Assembly: GCA_026214975.1 (NCBI GenBank)
Contig: JAOBSW010000274.1
Span: forward strand, 1-64,000
DNA: 64,000 nucleotides
Direction: 5' to 3'
Origin: Gentiana macrophylla
Lineage: Eukaryota > Streptophyta > Magnoliopsida > Gentianales > Gentianaceae
Shown here: positions 35,601 to 50,700 of the stretch, in pieces
Position numbering within the stretch: the first letter of the stretch is position 1
Layout: each line of letters opens with the position of its first letter
The notes under the pieces: generated by a model
What the model saw: the letters and a program-made list of their open reading frames with translations, nothing else
What the model was told of the DNA's origin: nothing
Database searches by the model: none
Program-made: the position numbers and the translations under genes

Positions 35601-38600
35601 TACTTGCTAATAAATTACCCCAAAATCCCCACTGTTAACTTTTCCTCCCAAACAAAAAAAAAACCACCACTTTTTCAATGTTTATTCTTCAAAAGTAACC
35701 ATCAAACTAGGTTGCAAAGAAATTTGCACAAAACTCTCGATGTATTCATCCCAAAACCAAAACCAAAATCAAGAACCAAATCCGGTCTTCTCACCGTACC
35801 CGACCCACCCGTGCTCAAAATCGGTATTCTTCATCTGGGTCGTCGTCAATGGAAACCAACACAACAACTTTCTCTTCTTCCGAGACGGGGTCGACGATGC
35901 CGGCATTTGCCTACTACTCGTCCGACACGAATCGGACGCGTGAAGAGCTTCGAGAAATCGTGCAAAGGTTTCGGTAGAGGTCGGGAAGAGTGTGGCGGTT
36001 GAGAAAGATTCACATGACCCGTATCTTGATTTTCGCCGTTCAATGCTGGAGATGATACTGGAAAACGAGATATACTCCAAAAAAGGTGATTTTGAGGGTA
36101 ATTTATTAGATTAGGGGTATATTGGTCCATGTAGATATATTATGTCCTTATAAGTCCAACAGATTCCTTTATGTCCTTATAGGGCTAATAAGTATAAAAA
36201 ACTATACTTTTAAGTAATTAACCCATAAATTTATTGAGAATTATTCATGTCCGGACAAATTCATTAAAGAAACTCGAGTTTCACGCTCTAATTTCAATTG
36301 TTTGTGAAAATTTAAGATTTTATTCTCAATTTTCAGGCCTAAAAATCTCATATTTTATTAAAATCTAAGATCTTTCGCCTTTAGTCGCATCCTTAATTTT
36401 CTTAAACGATGTGAAAACTCTATATCTAAAGCAAATAAATAAAACCCTTATATATTTTGTGACGGAGACGATGCTATAATTTAATTCATTTCTTCCTGTA
36501 TTTATGTTGTTTGTAGGTATTTCAAAAAATATTCCCACCCTGATAAACATCTGAAACTACATTTAAGTCAGATATTAGGACTTGAACCGAGGCAAATTCA
36601 GTACTGGTTCCAAAATAAGAGAACTCAACTCAAGGTGAGCAATATTTTCATCCCATGTCACATATTAATTAGTATTCTTGATTTTGTTTAGGCGGTTTCT
36701 TTTTACTGTTGGCACCACTATGGTTTTCGGCACTTAAAAAATTATTTATTTTTGTGTAAAATAACGTCAATGACACTGACGTTAGTTTTCGATACTAACG
36801 TCATTGGAATTGACGTTATAGTCATAAATGTATAATCATTGATGAAAAACGTCAGTCCACTGACGTTGTAATTCTGTACTGGTCTTCTTAGTGTGGTGCC
36901 GGAAGTATAAAATAAAAAATAAAAATACATGTATTGTGCCAGAAGAAAATGAAAACTAATAAATAAATAAAAAGGAAGAGCCGATATATAGTAAATACGT
37001 CGATAGAAGTCACGCTTGTTTATTTATTTATTAATCAATAATTCGTTAGAAGTCTATTTCATTTGACTGGAATTGGTTGATTCTTATCATATTAAAACGG
37101 TTATATTAAAACGGGATCGAAATTTAGAAGAATGACAAAATAAGATCTAAAATATGAAAAAAGACAAGAAAAAGATATCTTTGGTTGAGAAGAAAAACGC
37201 GCGTATTCATTACACGTGTTACGTATTCTTACTGTTGCGTGTAAGAATGAGCACGCGTTTTGTATTTCTCAACCACAATTTTTTTTTCTTGTCATTTTTT
37301 CTCATTTTATATTAAAAGTGGTACTTCACAACCTTTTCCTATAAAAACATTGAAAGACTCTAAATTTAGTAATAGTATACATAATATCATCAGCTGATTA
37401 TTATTAATTGATAATTAAACAAAAAGGCCTAAAATTTAGTAATTCTATCAAAACCGGACCGGACCGGCGGTCGGACCGGTAAAACCGGTGACCCGGACAC
37501 GGAACCGGTCCGGTTCAGTCATTGGACCGGTTAAGGAGCCCGACCGCTCAAAACCGCTAAAACCGCCGGTTGAACCGCTAGACCGTGACCCGACCGGTTA
37601 TCGGTCGAACCGGTTTTTATTTATTTTTCTTAAATTTTTATTAATAATTTGGTGAAATTTAACTTAAAAAACAAAACAAATATTTTACCTTTGTATAATC
37701 AAAGCAAAACACAAAAGACTTAATTTCACTCATCAATTATTAACATTTTTATTCTTTCATGCTTCATCCATTTTGGAATAAATCCTGTAAAAAATTCATT
37801 ATTTCTCATTAAGATCTTTTATTTTAAATGTTCTTATTTCTTCTCTTTTTTTGGATTAATTATGAAAACTAATAAGTTTCGGTATTTCAAAATTTTTAAT
37901 TATGAATTTGGTACTATTTTGAAAATTAAGGAATAATATGGTTGTTATTTTACAATGTGCAAAATTTACAAATCATATATATTATCGAAACTTTTTGTGG
38001 GTTTTCACTAGTATTGTAGTGTATTTATAATTTACATATTTCATTTGTATCTTGTTTGTGATCGATTTAGATGTTGGAATATTTTAAAAATGATTTTGGA
38101 TGTCATATTATAATCTTATCTTATGTCTTGAATATATTATTATATATTAAATTATAGGAAATGACTCACCAGTTGAACCAATGACCCGCCGGTTGAACCG
38201 GTGACCCGGTGCCTTTGCCGGTTCAATGTCCGGTCCGGTTCTGATAATTAAACAAATTAATTATTTTGATATTTATGACACAATGTTATGTTATTATATA
38301 GATTGAGAAAGAAAGAGAAAACCACAATGATCTGAAAGCTGAACAAGAGAAAAACCAAATGGAAAACCTTGAAGTGAAAGAAGCTCTTAAGTATCCCATA
38401 TGTCAAGCATGCTATGATAAAGAATTCTCTGAAGAGATGCATCAAAACTCAAGGCTCAAGAAAGAGGTACTACTCCAAATAATTGTAAAATATTATATAT
38501 ATATTATTCATACCTAATTCAAAAAATCATACTTAAGAAAATGTAAATGTTTTGTAATTTTATTTTTTATTTTTTATGAGTTGGGTTTTTGTGGTTACAT

Positions 38601-38709
38601 GCAGCTTAACAGGCTATATGAGAGGCTATTTCCTAACGCCATGGGAGGCGGCGGTTCGAGCTTTTCTGCAGAAGAAACAGCTCCCAAAGAAATGATGAAG
38701 TTTCTGTAG
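32638..38709 (+). CDS. HD-ZIP class IV-like protein without START domain (168 aa)
   Basis: Spliced gene with four exons: 32638-32756, 36517-36634, 38302-38466 and 38605-38709. Donors GTAAGT, GTGAGC and GTACTA and AG acceptors keep phase throughout. Start M at 32638 is the first ATG after an in-frame stop. Residues about 22-79 form a homeodomain ([14 protein letters not shown], then [20 protein letters not shown] with the W-F-Q-N-x-R helix 3). Residues 80-140 are the zipper-loop-zipper typical of class IV, including the loop CxxC (PICQAC). Family role: DNA-binding transcription factor of epidermal cells, dimerising through the zipper. Normal members are 650-800 aa with START; here translation ends after a short Gly/Ser tail (MGGGGSSF ... 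MMKFL). Poly(A) signal candidate AATAAA at 38907. All exons are open, so the short form looks genuine. Expression is unknown. Confidence 0.85.
32992..33335. repeat. Intron duplication, unit A
   Basis: AATTATTCGTGTCCAGACGAA, then AAAGAAACTCGAGTTTCACGC, then a CTCAATTTTGAGGCC block, match 36236-36425 in the same intron. Unit A is longer because of the SINE-like insert at 33077-33236. Confidence 0.75.
33077..33236 (-). repeat. SINE-like insert in unit A
   Basis: On the minus strand it starts CCCCAGGTAGCCGGAATC, has a B-box-like GAGTTCGACCCG, and ends in an A run of about 16 (T run at 33078-33093). The paralogous unit B lacks it, which gives an empty site. Confidence 0.5.
33362..33529 (-). mobile_element. 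TRIM solo LTR in HD-ZIP intron 1
   Basis: Begins TGTAACGCTCCAAGACTCTGG and follows the LTR of the 4.4 kb and 27.9 kb TRIMs (GGTAGCGCTAAATGAG, GACCGTCGTTCTCGC, GAGTTGACAAAATATTTAT) to ACTTTACA. It has lost the CCGATGTGGG part. No partner LTR. Confidence 0.75.
33599..36224. mobile_element. Pack-MULE in HD-ZIP intron 1, carrying an OVATE fragment
   Basis: Perfect 9 bp target duplication ATAAATTTA (33590-33598 and 36225-36233). Ends GGG and CCC, with inverted repeats of about 85-90 bases that are strongest at TATAAGGACA and AATCTGTTGGACTTA. There is no transposase. The interior has a minisatellite block (34690-35290) and part of an OVATE-family gene (35740-36114). End design is like the MULEs at 13.6 and 50.3 kb but the sequence is distinct, so it is a sister subfamily. 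Confidence 0.9.
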
Positions 38710-41700
38710 AATTATTTTGCTGGGAAGAAGTCATGTTAATTAAGCATGAATGAAGAAGAAGAAGAAGATAGAATAGATATTAGAAATAATAAACATGCAT
38801 CTTTTTGTGGTAAACTATCATGTGTTTTAATTTTGGATTGAAAACTAATCGTAATGGATGTTATTTTGTTTGGATTGCTTTAGTTTATTGTGTGTTTTCT
38901 TTTATGAATAAATGTTTATTGTTTGTTTCATAAAAGGAATTAAGAATTAGGTTACGTATATATTTGATGAAGGTAATATAAATTGAAGTTGGTTGATATC
39001 AAGAATAAATGTGTGAATACCACATGAGCATCAAGTGCACATGAGGGGATCCAATCTCGTATGCATGGTAATATGTAAAAGTTCTTGGAATGCCAAAAGT
39101 TATTTATTAACTAATGACCCGACCCGAGAAACCGAGTAAATTTTCAGATACGGATCGTTCGGTCATTATCCGAGAATGATGTTATTTTTTCCTCACGAAG
39201 CCCCATGAGATGCGCTTAATCCTTTAGTGGATAAGCTGAAACGTGAAAAGACTCGGGTTACTACAATCACAATACATATATAAAAGCATATATGTGCTAC
39301 AACGATACAACATTCCTACTACATCGCAAGAAGATATATGATACATCAGTGATTAATGGGTTATACCAAGTGGATGGATAAAATCATTCCAAATCACCTT
39401 ACACACCACTATTATGTGAGAGAGAATGAATGAGAATGCATCTCAAACCCTCCACTTTAACCCATGAATCACTGATGCACCATAATTTTTCTCCTACATC
39501 ATAGGTTTCACAAACCATCATGATTCATCATATATCAGAATTGCTAGTACTTATGGATATCTATAGCTTCTCCAATATTCTTACTACATCATAGATTTCA
39601 CACACCATCATGCTTCATCATACATCATAATTACTTGTATTATGGATATCTATAACTTTTCATGAAGACCACCATGAACCCATTGAAGAAAACATAAGCA
39701 TCGAAGATGCCCCGGCTCTAGGAACAGGGGCGGATCTACCTTACACATATGGGGTCCACAGACCCCGCTAAAAATAAAAATACTCTACATTTTACCTATA
39801 GAAAAATATTTCGGACCCCGTAAAAAAAATTATTTACTGTGTTAAATATTTACGGACCCCGCTGAAAAAAAGTTATGGGTTCGCCACTGTCTAGGAAATT
39901 AGGAATACTCAAATGAGACAAAAGTAGTAGGAACAAGGGTCACTTCCGTTCTTGCCCTTCTAATGCTCCTACAGCTAATCATATATATAGTGGTAGAGTA
40001 TAGGTTGAGCTACGACGCTCAATAAGGATACATTACATCACTTACTAAGGTAATGGTAAAGTTTCAAGTTCTCTATCGCAAATATGAAAAATGCATAAGT
40101 TACAATATATGTAAGACCACGAGGTCTATCTCCGAGTCTTTCACTCGTTTCACTTCCGTATTTATCGTTAATTACTTTGATATGACATAAGACTTACGTG
40201 GTGTTTAGGGTTTTCTCTAAATGTCACGTCACAAACGTTCACAAAGCAGATGAAGCGAACCCCATATAAAGAATGAAAGCACTAAACTAACATACTTGAA
40301 TCGCATAACAATAAAGTCACACAACATACATGAAAACAATATTGAATTGGAGTTACTACTTTCTGTTGAAATTAGTGTCCTAATTTATTTAATGGTTCTA
40401 ATTATTTTTTTAATCCCTGTTTTAGGCTTTTTTATTATGTCTTTTTCCCATTGTTCAATTGGTTAATACCAGAACAAGTGGGCTGCTTTTCTTGTACTTG
40501 TGAACGTTGGATTCACTTTGTTCAGAGCCGTTGGTGACTTTTTGGGACTGTCTCAATCCTTTATAAAGGTCCCTTCTCTTGTAATTCTTTTACTAAGAAT
40601 TATTCAATCAATAAAACTCTTTTTCTCCTCAATTCTTGTCTGAATTTCACATGGTATCAGAGCCTTGATCCAATAATCGATCAAATTCAAATTTTCTGAG
40701 ATTTTTCAAAACCGAGAAAATGTCTTCGTTGATAGATCTACCTCTCCGATGTTGTTCCACACTCTGAGGATCAAATCTCATTCAAGGAGGAGTGATACCA
40801 ACAATCATCTCTCACTAGCCACAAATTTGATGGTAATAACTATCATTTGTGGTCTAGATCTCTCGATGATGTATGTGTGCGGAAGAAGCAAAGAAGGACA
40901 TCTAGCGGTGAGATTCTCAACCAAAAGAAGATGATCCCAAGTACAGGCGAGTGGAAGGCGGACAACAATATCATTATGTCATGGCTTATTGGTTCATGAC
41001 TCGTGAACAAAGTGAGAACTTTATGTTCCACAACACCGCTCAAGAGGTGCAGGGAAGCGGCTCATGATCTCTATTCTAAAAGAGACAATACTTGAAGTCT
41101 ATGAGCTCAAATCTCAACTTAAAGAGTGAAGCAAGCGATTCTCTTTGTTACTCACTATTTCAATCATTTGAGTAGAATCTGGCAAACAACTTGATCTTTA
41201 CAATGAACTAAAATGGTCTGTCATCTCAAGATCACAAGAGCTATAAAACATTCATTGAAAATGACAGAGTGTTTACTTTTCTTATGGGGCTCAATCCGGA
41301 CTTGGATGATGTTAGGGAAGAGTCCTTGGCAAATCCTCTTCCCAACTTGAAAGTTGCTTTCTTGAGGTGGGGCATGAAGAAAGCAAAGGAAACTTATGTT
41401 GGGGCAACTCTATGCTGCGGTTGTGCCCCAAGTTCCCCAAACAAAATTCCTCCGCTCTTGCTTCTCAGCCTCTCTCAACCTTACGCTCTTGCTTCTCGGT
41501 CATCAACCCTCAAAAGAAAGAAAGAAAGGCCTTGGTGTGATCATTGCAAGAGGCAAGGACACATCAAAGATACCTACCTGAAACTTCATGGAAAACCAAA
41601 GCAGATGGAAACCTAATTTGGAAATGGAAGGGATTCTCAAGCTAATCTTTCAGTTCAGAATGAAGTTTTTACTCAGGAACAGATGGAGGCCTTAAAAAGA

Positions 41701-44700
41701 ATTTTTCAATCTACTTCCAGCTCTGGAAATCAGTCTGTTGTATCCTCTGCTTCTGTTGCTCAGACAGGTATCATTTCTCAAACTTTTAAATCTCATGTTC
41801 AGGACCAATGGATAATTGATTCTGGTGCTTCTGAACACATGTCTGGGGACAAAACTCTTTTCTCCTCCATCTCCCCTTGTACACAAGGGAGATATGTCAG
41901 AATTGCTGATGGTTCCACCTCTAAAGTAGAGGGTATGGGAACTATCAACATAAAGGGCATATGTCTCAAAGATGTACTATTTGTTCCAAAGCTGTCATGC
42001 AATCTGATCTCTGTGAACAGATTAGCACAACAGCACAATATGGTGCTAAATTTTTCCTCCACATCCTGTAACTTTCAGGACTCCAAAACTGGGAAGATGA
42101 TTGGCAGTGCTAAGACCAATTCTGGTCTATATCTCATGAATGGCAATCTGAAAAGGAAGCTTACGGTTGTCTTAGTTCTAGTACTAATAGTGATAATGTA
42201 ATCTTTGTGCACTTTATAGACTTGGACATCCAAATTTTGTATACTTGAAAAAACTACTTCCTGATCTGTTTGTTAATAAAAAGCCTACTGATTTTGTGTG
42301 TGAAATCTGTTGCCTTGCAAAACAGTCCAGAACTAACTTTCCTCAGAAAAATTATCAACCATCTAAGCCTTTTAACCTGGTACATAGTGATATTTGGGGA
42401 CCTTCAAAGGCTAAAAATATCACTGGTACTAGGTGGTTCATCACTTTTATTGATGATCACACTAGGCTTACATGGGTTTTTCTGATGAGAGATAAATCTG
42501 AAGCTTGGTACTATTTTTAAAACTTCTATCACATGATTCATACACAATTTGACACTCGACATCAAGGTACTAAAGTCGACAATGGGTCGAGAATATTTTG
42601 AAACATCCTTGGGGCATTAGCGAGGACAAAGGCATTGTTCATATAAGTTCTGTGTTGATACCCCCAAGCAAAATGGAATTCTTTGAGAGGAAAACAGCAC
42701 TTACTTGACACTGCTAGAGCACTCATGTTTGCCATGAATGTCCCTAAGTTTCTATGGGGAGAAGCTGTCTTAACAGCTACTTATCTTATTAACAGAATGC
42801 CCTCAAGAGTGCTTCAGTTTAAAACACCCATTGGTGTGTTTAAATATATATATCCAAACTGTCAAGTCACTCAAAACCTGAGTCCTAAAGTTTTTGGATG
42901 TACTGTTTTTGTCCACAACCATCACAGAAACAAACTTGATCCAAAGGCTATCAAGTGTATCATGATTGGGTACTCTCCTAGACAAAGAGGGTATAAGTGT
43001 TATTGTCCTTCTACTAGGAAGTTCTATAACACAATGGATGTGACTTTTCTTGAATCTAAGCCCTATTATGATACTCATGCAAATTCTGAAGTTGATTTTT
43101 TGAATTCCTCTCAAGGATGGAACTTACAATCTCCACTTGATCTTCCTAGTGGCGAGTCACATGAAGAATATGAAAATCGGGATCCTAATACTGAGGGATC
43201 AAAGTACTCGGATGAAGGATCACCGATTATCCTTTTGGTCCGAGAAAGGATCCCACTGTGACCAGGACCTCCCATGGAACCTGGTTTATTCCGAAAACAC
43301 AGGAGATCGGAAGGATCCCTTTTCCTACTAATGCGGAAAATGAACATCATAGCCTTGACAATCATGAAATCCTCATGATATAATGCTTATGATGATACTT
43401 ATGATGAAAGGCCCATTGCCTTAAGGAAAGGAACAAGGGCCTGCACTAAAACTCCCTTGTATAATCTTTCCGAGGCATATCAATCCCTCTTGAATAACCT
43501 TAATAGTCAAGATATGTTCCTTGTACCATTCAGAAGCTCTTTTAAAACTGAATGGAGACAAGCAGTTGATGATGAAATTGGGGCTCTAATTAAAAATAAT
43601 ACCTGGGACATCACCTATCTTCCTAAGGGAAAAAAGGTGGTGGGATGTAGGTGGCTTTTCACTAATAAGTATAACTCTGATGGATCTATCAGCAGACATA
43701 AGGCAAGGTTAGTTGCCAGAGGGTTTACTCAAACCTATGGTATTGACTACCAGGAGACCTTTGCCCCTGTTGCTAAACTAAATACTATCAGAGTGCTTTT
43801 ATCCATTGCTACAAATCTTGATTGGCCTCTTTTCCAATTAGATGTCAAGAATGCATTCTTAAATGGAGAACTTGAGGAGGAAGTTTACATGAAGATTCCT
43901 CCTGGGTATGCAACCCTAGAACAAGGAAATCTGGTTTGTAAACTTAAAAAGGCCCTTTATGGACTCAAACAGTCCCCTAGGGCATGGTTTGGCAGATTTA
44001 CTAAATCTGTAAAAGCTTATGGCTATCACCAATGTCATTCAGACCATACTATGTTCACCAAATTCACTGATAATGGCAAAAGAGTGATCCTTATTGTCTA
44101 TGTTGATGATATAATCATCACTGGCGATGATTTGAATGAAATACAACTTCTTAAGCTATCCCTTGCTAGGGATTTTGAAGTCAAAGATCTAGGCCAATTG
44201 AAATACTTCCTTGGCATGGAGATATCTAGAACTGCAGCTGGCATTCATATATCTCAAAGAAGATATATCTTAGATCTTCTTGAAGAAAGCCGGGATGGCA
44301 AATTGCAAACCTCGCGCTTCTCTCCCATAGAGCCTAACCTGAAATTCACTAAAGAAGGCTCCAAAAAGTATGTTGATGTTGGGAGATATCAAAGATTAGT
44401 GGGGAAACTAATCTATCTTTCTCACACAAGACTGACATATGCTTTGTTTGTCACCTTGTAAGCCGATTCATGCATAAACCTTGTGAAGAACATCTTCATG
44501 TTGTGGGATGTAACTCGAGGTACCTAAAAGGGACTCTGATCAAGGTCTTCTATTCACTTAAGAATGAGCAGAGAACTACATATCTACACCGATGCAGATT
44601 GGGCCGACTATCATAGATAGGAGATCTACCACTGGGTATTGCTCTTATATTTGGGGCAATCTAACTACTTTGAGAAGTAAAGCGACTGTTGTGGCTAGAA

Positions 44701-47700
44701 GAGAAATTTGAACTTAGGGCTCTATCTCTTGGGATCTGTGAAGGCATGTGGTTAAGGAAGGTTCTAGATGAAATTCAGGCCACTACCAACCTCCCTACTC
44801 AACTGTTCTGTGACAACAAATCTGCTATTAACATGTCAGAAAACCCCATTCATCATGACAAATCTAAACATGTTGATATTGACAGGCATTTCATCAAGGA
44901 AAAGGTCGAGAACAAAGAGATTCAGATTTCCTTTGTCCCTTCTCAAGATCAAATGGCTGATATCTTCACCAAAGGGACCTCTATTGCTCAATTTCTACAC
45001 ATTAATGGCAAGCTTGGTTGTTCATCTCTTTACACAACCAACCTTGAGGAGGGGTGTTGAAATTAGTGTCCTAATTTATTTAATGGTTCTATTTTTTTTT
45101 AATCCCTGTTTTAGGCTTTTTTATTATGTCTTTTTCCCATTGTTCAATTGGTTAATACCAGAACAAGTGGGCTGCTTTTACTGTACTTGTGAACGTTGGA
45201 TTCACTGTTCAGAGCCGTTGGTGACTTTTTGGGACTGTCTCAATCCTTTATAAAGGTCCCTTCTCTTGTAATTCTTTTACTAAGAATTATTCAATCAATA
45301 AAACTCTTTTTCTCCTCAATTCTTGTCTTAATTTCACACTTTCTGTCATATCTGCTTCATTACTGCTGCTGTTTTTTGCATGAATATTATATTGCTCAGT
45401 AATATGCACCGTTACGTAATATAAATAGGTTATGTTACATCATGGCTTGGTAGAAGAAAATCTATTATATTATACAACTTAAAAGCAAATTTAATTATTT
45501 TTCAATATCAGCAGAGTAATTCACACAATTCAAACTTACAAGAAACTGACTGCCTCTAAATGAAAAAAGAAAAAAAAAAAAATCAAAACAAGAAAAAAGA
45601 AAAGAAAAGAAAAAAAGTTGTCTTCCTATGTCAATACACAAAAAGAAAGAACAACCCCGATGTATGGAACTATCCTGTCTATGCAGGATCCAGAGAATTG
45701 TCTGAGGTCTATGCTGGATCGGGAAAACGACCCGACAATTTATCAGGAATTCCTAAGCACAAAAATTACACCTCTTTTTTTTTCTTGGGCATATGATTGA
45801 TTAGTATTGCATTAAATCTAAACAGCATAACTAACCGTCTCCATTTCTTGTGGACGCCACATGGTTTTCTGGGCATAGAGCAATCCTTCGTTGTTTTGAA
45901 CATAGCTCGTACGGATGTCCCATTGCAGAGACTTGAAGATGGTTTCCAATTCGGTGATGGTTTCAGCATTATCACGTACAATGAGCTTTCCTTCTGGTCT
46001 TAGAATTCGGTCCACCTCTGCAACGAAAGCAGTGAAATTGCACCTGCAAAAAGAAATCACATATGAAAAGTTTTGAATAGAAGTAATGCATGAATTATGA
46101 TTTGAATCTCTGTTTTACAGATTCGTATTGTCATACAGTATCTAATGCAAGTGCTCGTAGAGAAAGGGTGATTATTAAAAAGTTGGTATATATACTCACT
46201 TCTTTTTTACTTTGGAAAAGAGATGATCCGCGTGGAGAAGATCATAAGTTCTTGGGTAAGTACTGAATGATTCACACCAATCGTGATAGATTCCAAATAA
46301 ACCACGCTCGAAAATTACAGGCAATGTATCAGGAGCATCAATGGAGATTATGTTCATGACCCATATTTTCATATCTCTTAGTGCAGCAGCAAATCTGCAG
46401 GGTACACAAAGAATTCATGGTTACAAGAATGAGGAATGAAATCAAAATATCATAAAAAGAACGGATTTTTGCACCAGCCCACGATTATTTAGCTTACCCT
46501 CCATAGACAGCTCGCATGTCCATGACGTTCCTCACGGTGGACCAGTCTATTCCTAAGCCAGTTTTGTAGGATTGGCTCACTACGTGCTTCCAGTGTTCAT
46601 AGTCCGCATTAAAATCCTCTGGTTCTGGTTTCCCGTATACTCCAACCTGTGAACTTGACAACCAATAAGGCGGTTTCTGCAATCTGGCTGGCCATGATTC
46701 TGGCCATTGCGACCCACGTTCTGATTCAACAACAGGCACTTTGTGCATGCATGCTTGTAATGGCACATTCCTGAGAACATAATGCACACGTGAAAATTTA
46801 AATTACTTAGCCCAAAGGGAGAATTTTGTTTAAAGAAAAATTACCAGGCTGCATTAGGATCATCAGATTCCAAGCATACTGGGGGCTCCTGTTGGGGCCT
46901 TTGTTCATAACACTTGTTTTCCGTTGTTTTGCGATATACAGCTATACCGACACCATTTAACCTATCCTTGGTGATTGTGACAACTTCCCAGCATATGGCC
47001 TTTGTTAGTTTCTTCATTTCTGCATTTTGGTTCGTGAAAAGAAATCCACATTATCTTAGTTCAAATAACTCGTTTTAGGGACTAATACGTTAAAAAAGAG
47101 GAAGAACTTACCCTCCCAAATCTGAACATCTTCAGGAAGCTTTTGGTATACTGGAGTAGCAGACCATACAAAGAAGCCTCCAGGACGTAGCAAACGGTTC
47201 AATTCCAAAAGGAGTTTGCCACCTTATTGTTGCAACATGAAACCGAAAATCAAACAGAGAACAAAACAATCATGAAAAAGAAACTGTGCACGCGGCAAAT
47301 CCATGTAAATAGGTCTGAAAAAGATAATGACTTAAAGTTGAAATCGCATAATGCTAGGAAAAAGTAAAATACCTTCAACATGCCACGGCACCCTGCAACG
47401 TGCACAATGGATAACGTCAAATACTATAGCGGGGAATGGAAGTCTTTTGTACCCATTACAGCAGATATGGCAGGGATCCCTCTTTCAAGTGCAAATTGGA
47501 CTTGAGCTTCATGTTAAATCTTTTGGAGCTAAGGACATGGTTAAAACATCTCTATCAAACAAAAAACCTCCAAAGCTAGCAACCCCACATCCAACATCCA
47601 GCACAACACGTGAACGTTTTCCCCATGCGATATCAGGCACAGACTGCAAACAACCCATCCAAGCATTTATAAACTTTATCGTGATTTCAAAAATGGTTCC

Positions 47701-50700
47701 CAAATCTACCAACTTTGGTGCATAAAAAGTTCCAAAATGGAATAATGTGCGTAAAAGAATGATCTGACAGAAAGTTAGTCACCTGCTGAATGAAATCAAT
47801 GTAATGAAGAGCACCATGCTTGAACTGTGTGCCGCCGCCAGGAAAAGTGAGATATTCGCCTTCTACTTTAACCCAGTTTTGATGACCCTTGTATTGTGCT
47901 AGCTGGGTGTGGGGGACATTATGGTACCATATCTGTGCCAAAAAAAGCATGTTAAATAAGGTCTATAAACATTGAAGAACAATATGAAAAGGCATTAAAT
48001 GCAATCTACACAGTAGTAAAAATCGACCTTCATTCTACTTGTAGGCCACTCAATTGGGCGCTGGTATCCTTCGGGAAGAGAGACAAGGCATGTGGGTGGA
48101 TCGTCAGGGCAGTGCCGCTCCCGGTGCTCATAATGTTTAGTGGTACGGAGATGTCGTGACTGTTTCTAAGTTGTCAAGACACGGTATGTAATCTGGCCCA
48201 GCTGTAACATTGCAAACTTTCCAAGTGTATCCAATTGGTTTCTCGGGTTCAGAAGATTTTTGAGCTTCTTTTTCATTCTTCGATTCTGATGCTTGTGTAG
48301 AAAAAGCACCATTCGAAGTGCTACTTTCATTCAAAAGATCTGCTTGAGTTACAGAAGGAAGCAAATCATCCGAAACCTGCCCTTTCGTCTGACCATCCCC
48401 GGCTTTCTCACTAGCATCTTTGGTTTCACCATTGTCCTTATCTCCATCAGTTGTTACGCCTTTTCCATCTCCAGAATCATTGTCATTAACATTACTTTCA
48501 TTTGTCTCCCCGGCTTCAGAATCTTTTTCATCAGACTTTGTTTCACCATCTTGCTTGTTTTCTTCTGTATTTCCAGCATCAGCCTTGGCACCGCCTTCTT
48601 CCTTTTTCTCCGGCTGATTCTGCACATCGGTTTTCTCAATATCCTGAGAATCAGACTTCTTATCTTCTTGATTTAAGCTAGCATTATCACCCCCTTTAGT
48701 GGCATCTTGAGGCAAATCATCTTGTTTATCCTCAAACTGCTTTGAATTTCCGTCATTATTATCATTTGAACTAGTCTCACTAGTATCATCTTTTATAGCA
48801 TTGCTCGCGGTACCACTAGTATCACTCACCTGTGTATTCTCATTCACAACATCTTTATTCCCCTGTTCTGTAGATACACTTGAAGTTTGAACAGGAGCGA
48901 CTGACGAAGACGTGAACATCCATACGCCAACTAAACAAACAGCTACCACAGCAACTATGGTAACCGTTGAACAATAACTAGATGACGATTTACCATCAAC
49001 TCTAGAGTACTTAACTCCTGCCATATTTTATTTACTATACAATTCTCTAATCAATGAGCCACCTTGATATCCCCTTCCTGTAAAGTAAAAACGCAACCGG
49101 CCCGTAAGAAATCAAAGAACATCAGATCAGTCATTTGAAAATCTACCTACTGTAACTAAGATCATTGATTAGTTTATCAGAAACATCATTACAATAATAA
49201 AAGAAAGCCAAAGATCTTACCTTTGAGCTTTCACATTAGATCAATGTGACAAAAGCTTGAATATTGAGGATTGATCAAAGTGGAAACATAAATTTAGGAA
49301 AATCACAAGAAATCAAAATGAAGAATTGAATCTTAAATAAAACGCCTGGATCTACAGTCCATAACCAAAAGGATTGCATAAACAACCAATATGTTGCAAA
49401 CAAAAACATACAAATTACAATAGCACCAAATTGATGCCCATGGAATAAGGAAAACATTAGATCTGCATCAAAATGATAACCCATCTGACAACCCACCAAA
49501 ACAACTCGCAGAAATCAATTAAAAGAAAAATCCAACACCAATAACATAAGTGCCGAGATCAAAAAGCAGCTAACTTTGATTTACCTCTTTATATTTCAGC
49601 CAAATGGGATGCTATTCCCCCTAATGCAGATCTGAAATAAAACAATAATTTACCTTCATGGGCTCATTTCTTTCCTCCTTTTGCGTGTGTTATTCTTAGT
49701 ATACAACCACGAAAAAATGATGGGTTGTTTTTTTGTAGTTACAAAGAAAATGAATGGCGCAACAGATTCATGGCAAGGATATAGACAGAGCCGACTAATA
49801 TAATACTACTGGTACTAATAATTCATCATGTTCAAGAAATTAATATATATAAAAAGAAATTGTTTTCCCACGTTAACGCAAATCGTCTGAAGGTAAATAA
49901 TGTTTGCTTGTAGATTACATAAAATGACTGCGCAGATTAAGGAGGGCTGCAATTAATTTTTTACTTTTTATTTTTTTGAGAGAGAGAGAAGTGAAGTGAC
50001 TTTTAGTGTTAAAAAAAATTGTGTAATTTAGTTATTATCGTTACATGAATTTAGATGGATCGATTATGCATATCCATATTCCATAATACAATTTAAATAT
50101 ATATTATTTTTTTGCAAATAAAAAAAAAAATTAAAGGTTATTATTTTGTTTATACATAAAAGGTTATAAAAACACCGTTTTAAAGTTTCGCGATCATTCT
50201 ATATGTTTGTCAATTTTCATAATAGAGATAAAAACATAAAAACGTACAATGATAAATAAAATAAATATTTGAATGTATTATATCATTTTATTGTTAGCTT
50301 GACACCATATTTTTATATGTGCAAATTAGTTATAAGGCCGTCGTTAGAGAATTAATGATCATTTAGGACACTCCGAAATCTTATTTAGTTATAAGGACAT
50401 TCTAATTTTAAGAAGGAAACTTATTTAGTTATAAGAACATTCTAATTTTAAGTGGATAAAGAAGAAAAAAAGGAAAAAAAAAAAAAAAGAAAAAGCGCTG
50501 AAAAAAAAAAAAAAAAAAACGCTGGTGACATTGATTTTTTTAAGATGCGATAATATTGATGTCTGAAGCAGTTGGCGTTGATGAACTTATGCGATGGCAT
50601 TGATTTACAAGCGATGGCATTGATGAAACATACGATGGCGTTGATGAATGATCACGAGGGACATTAAGCTAAACATTCAAGATCGTGTTAAAGAATTGAG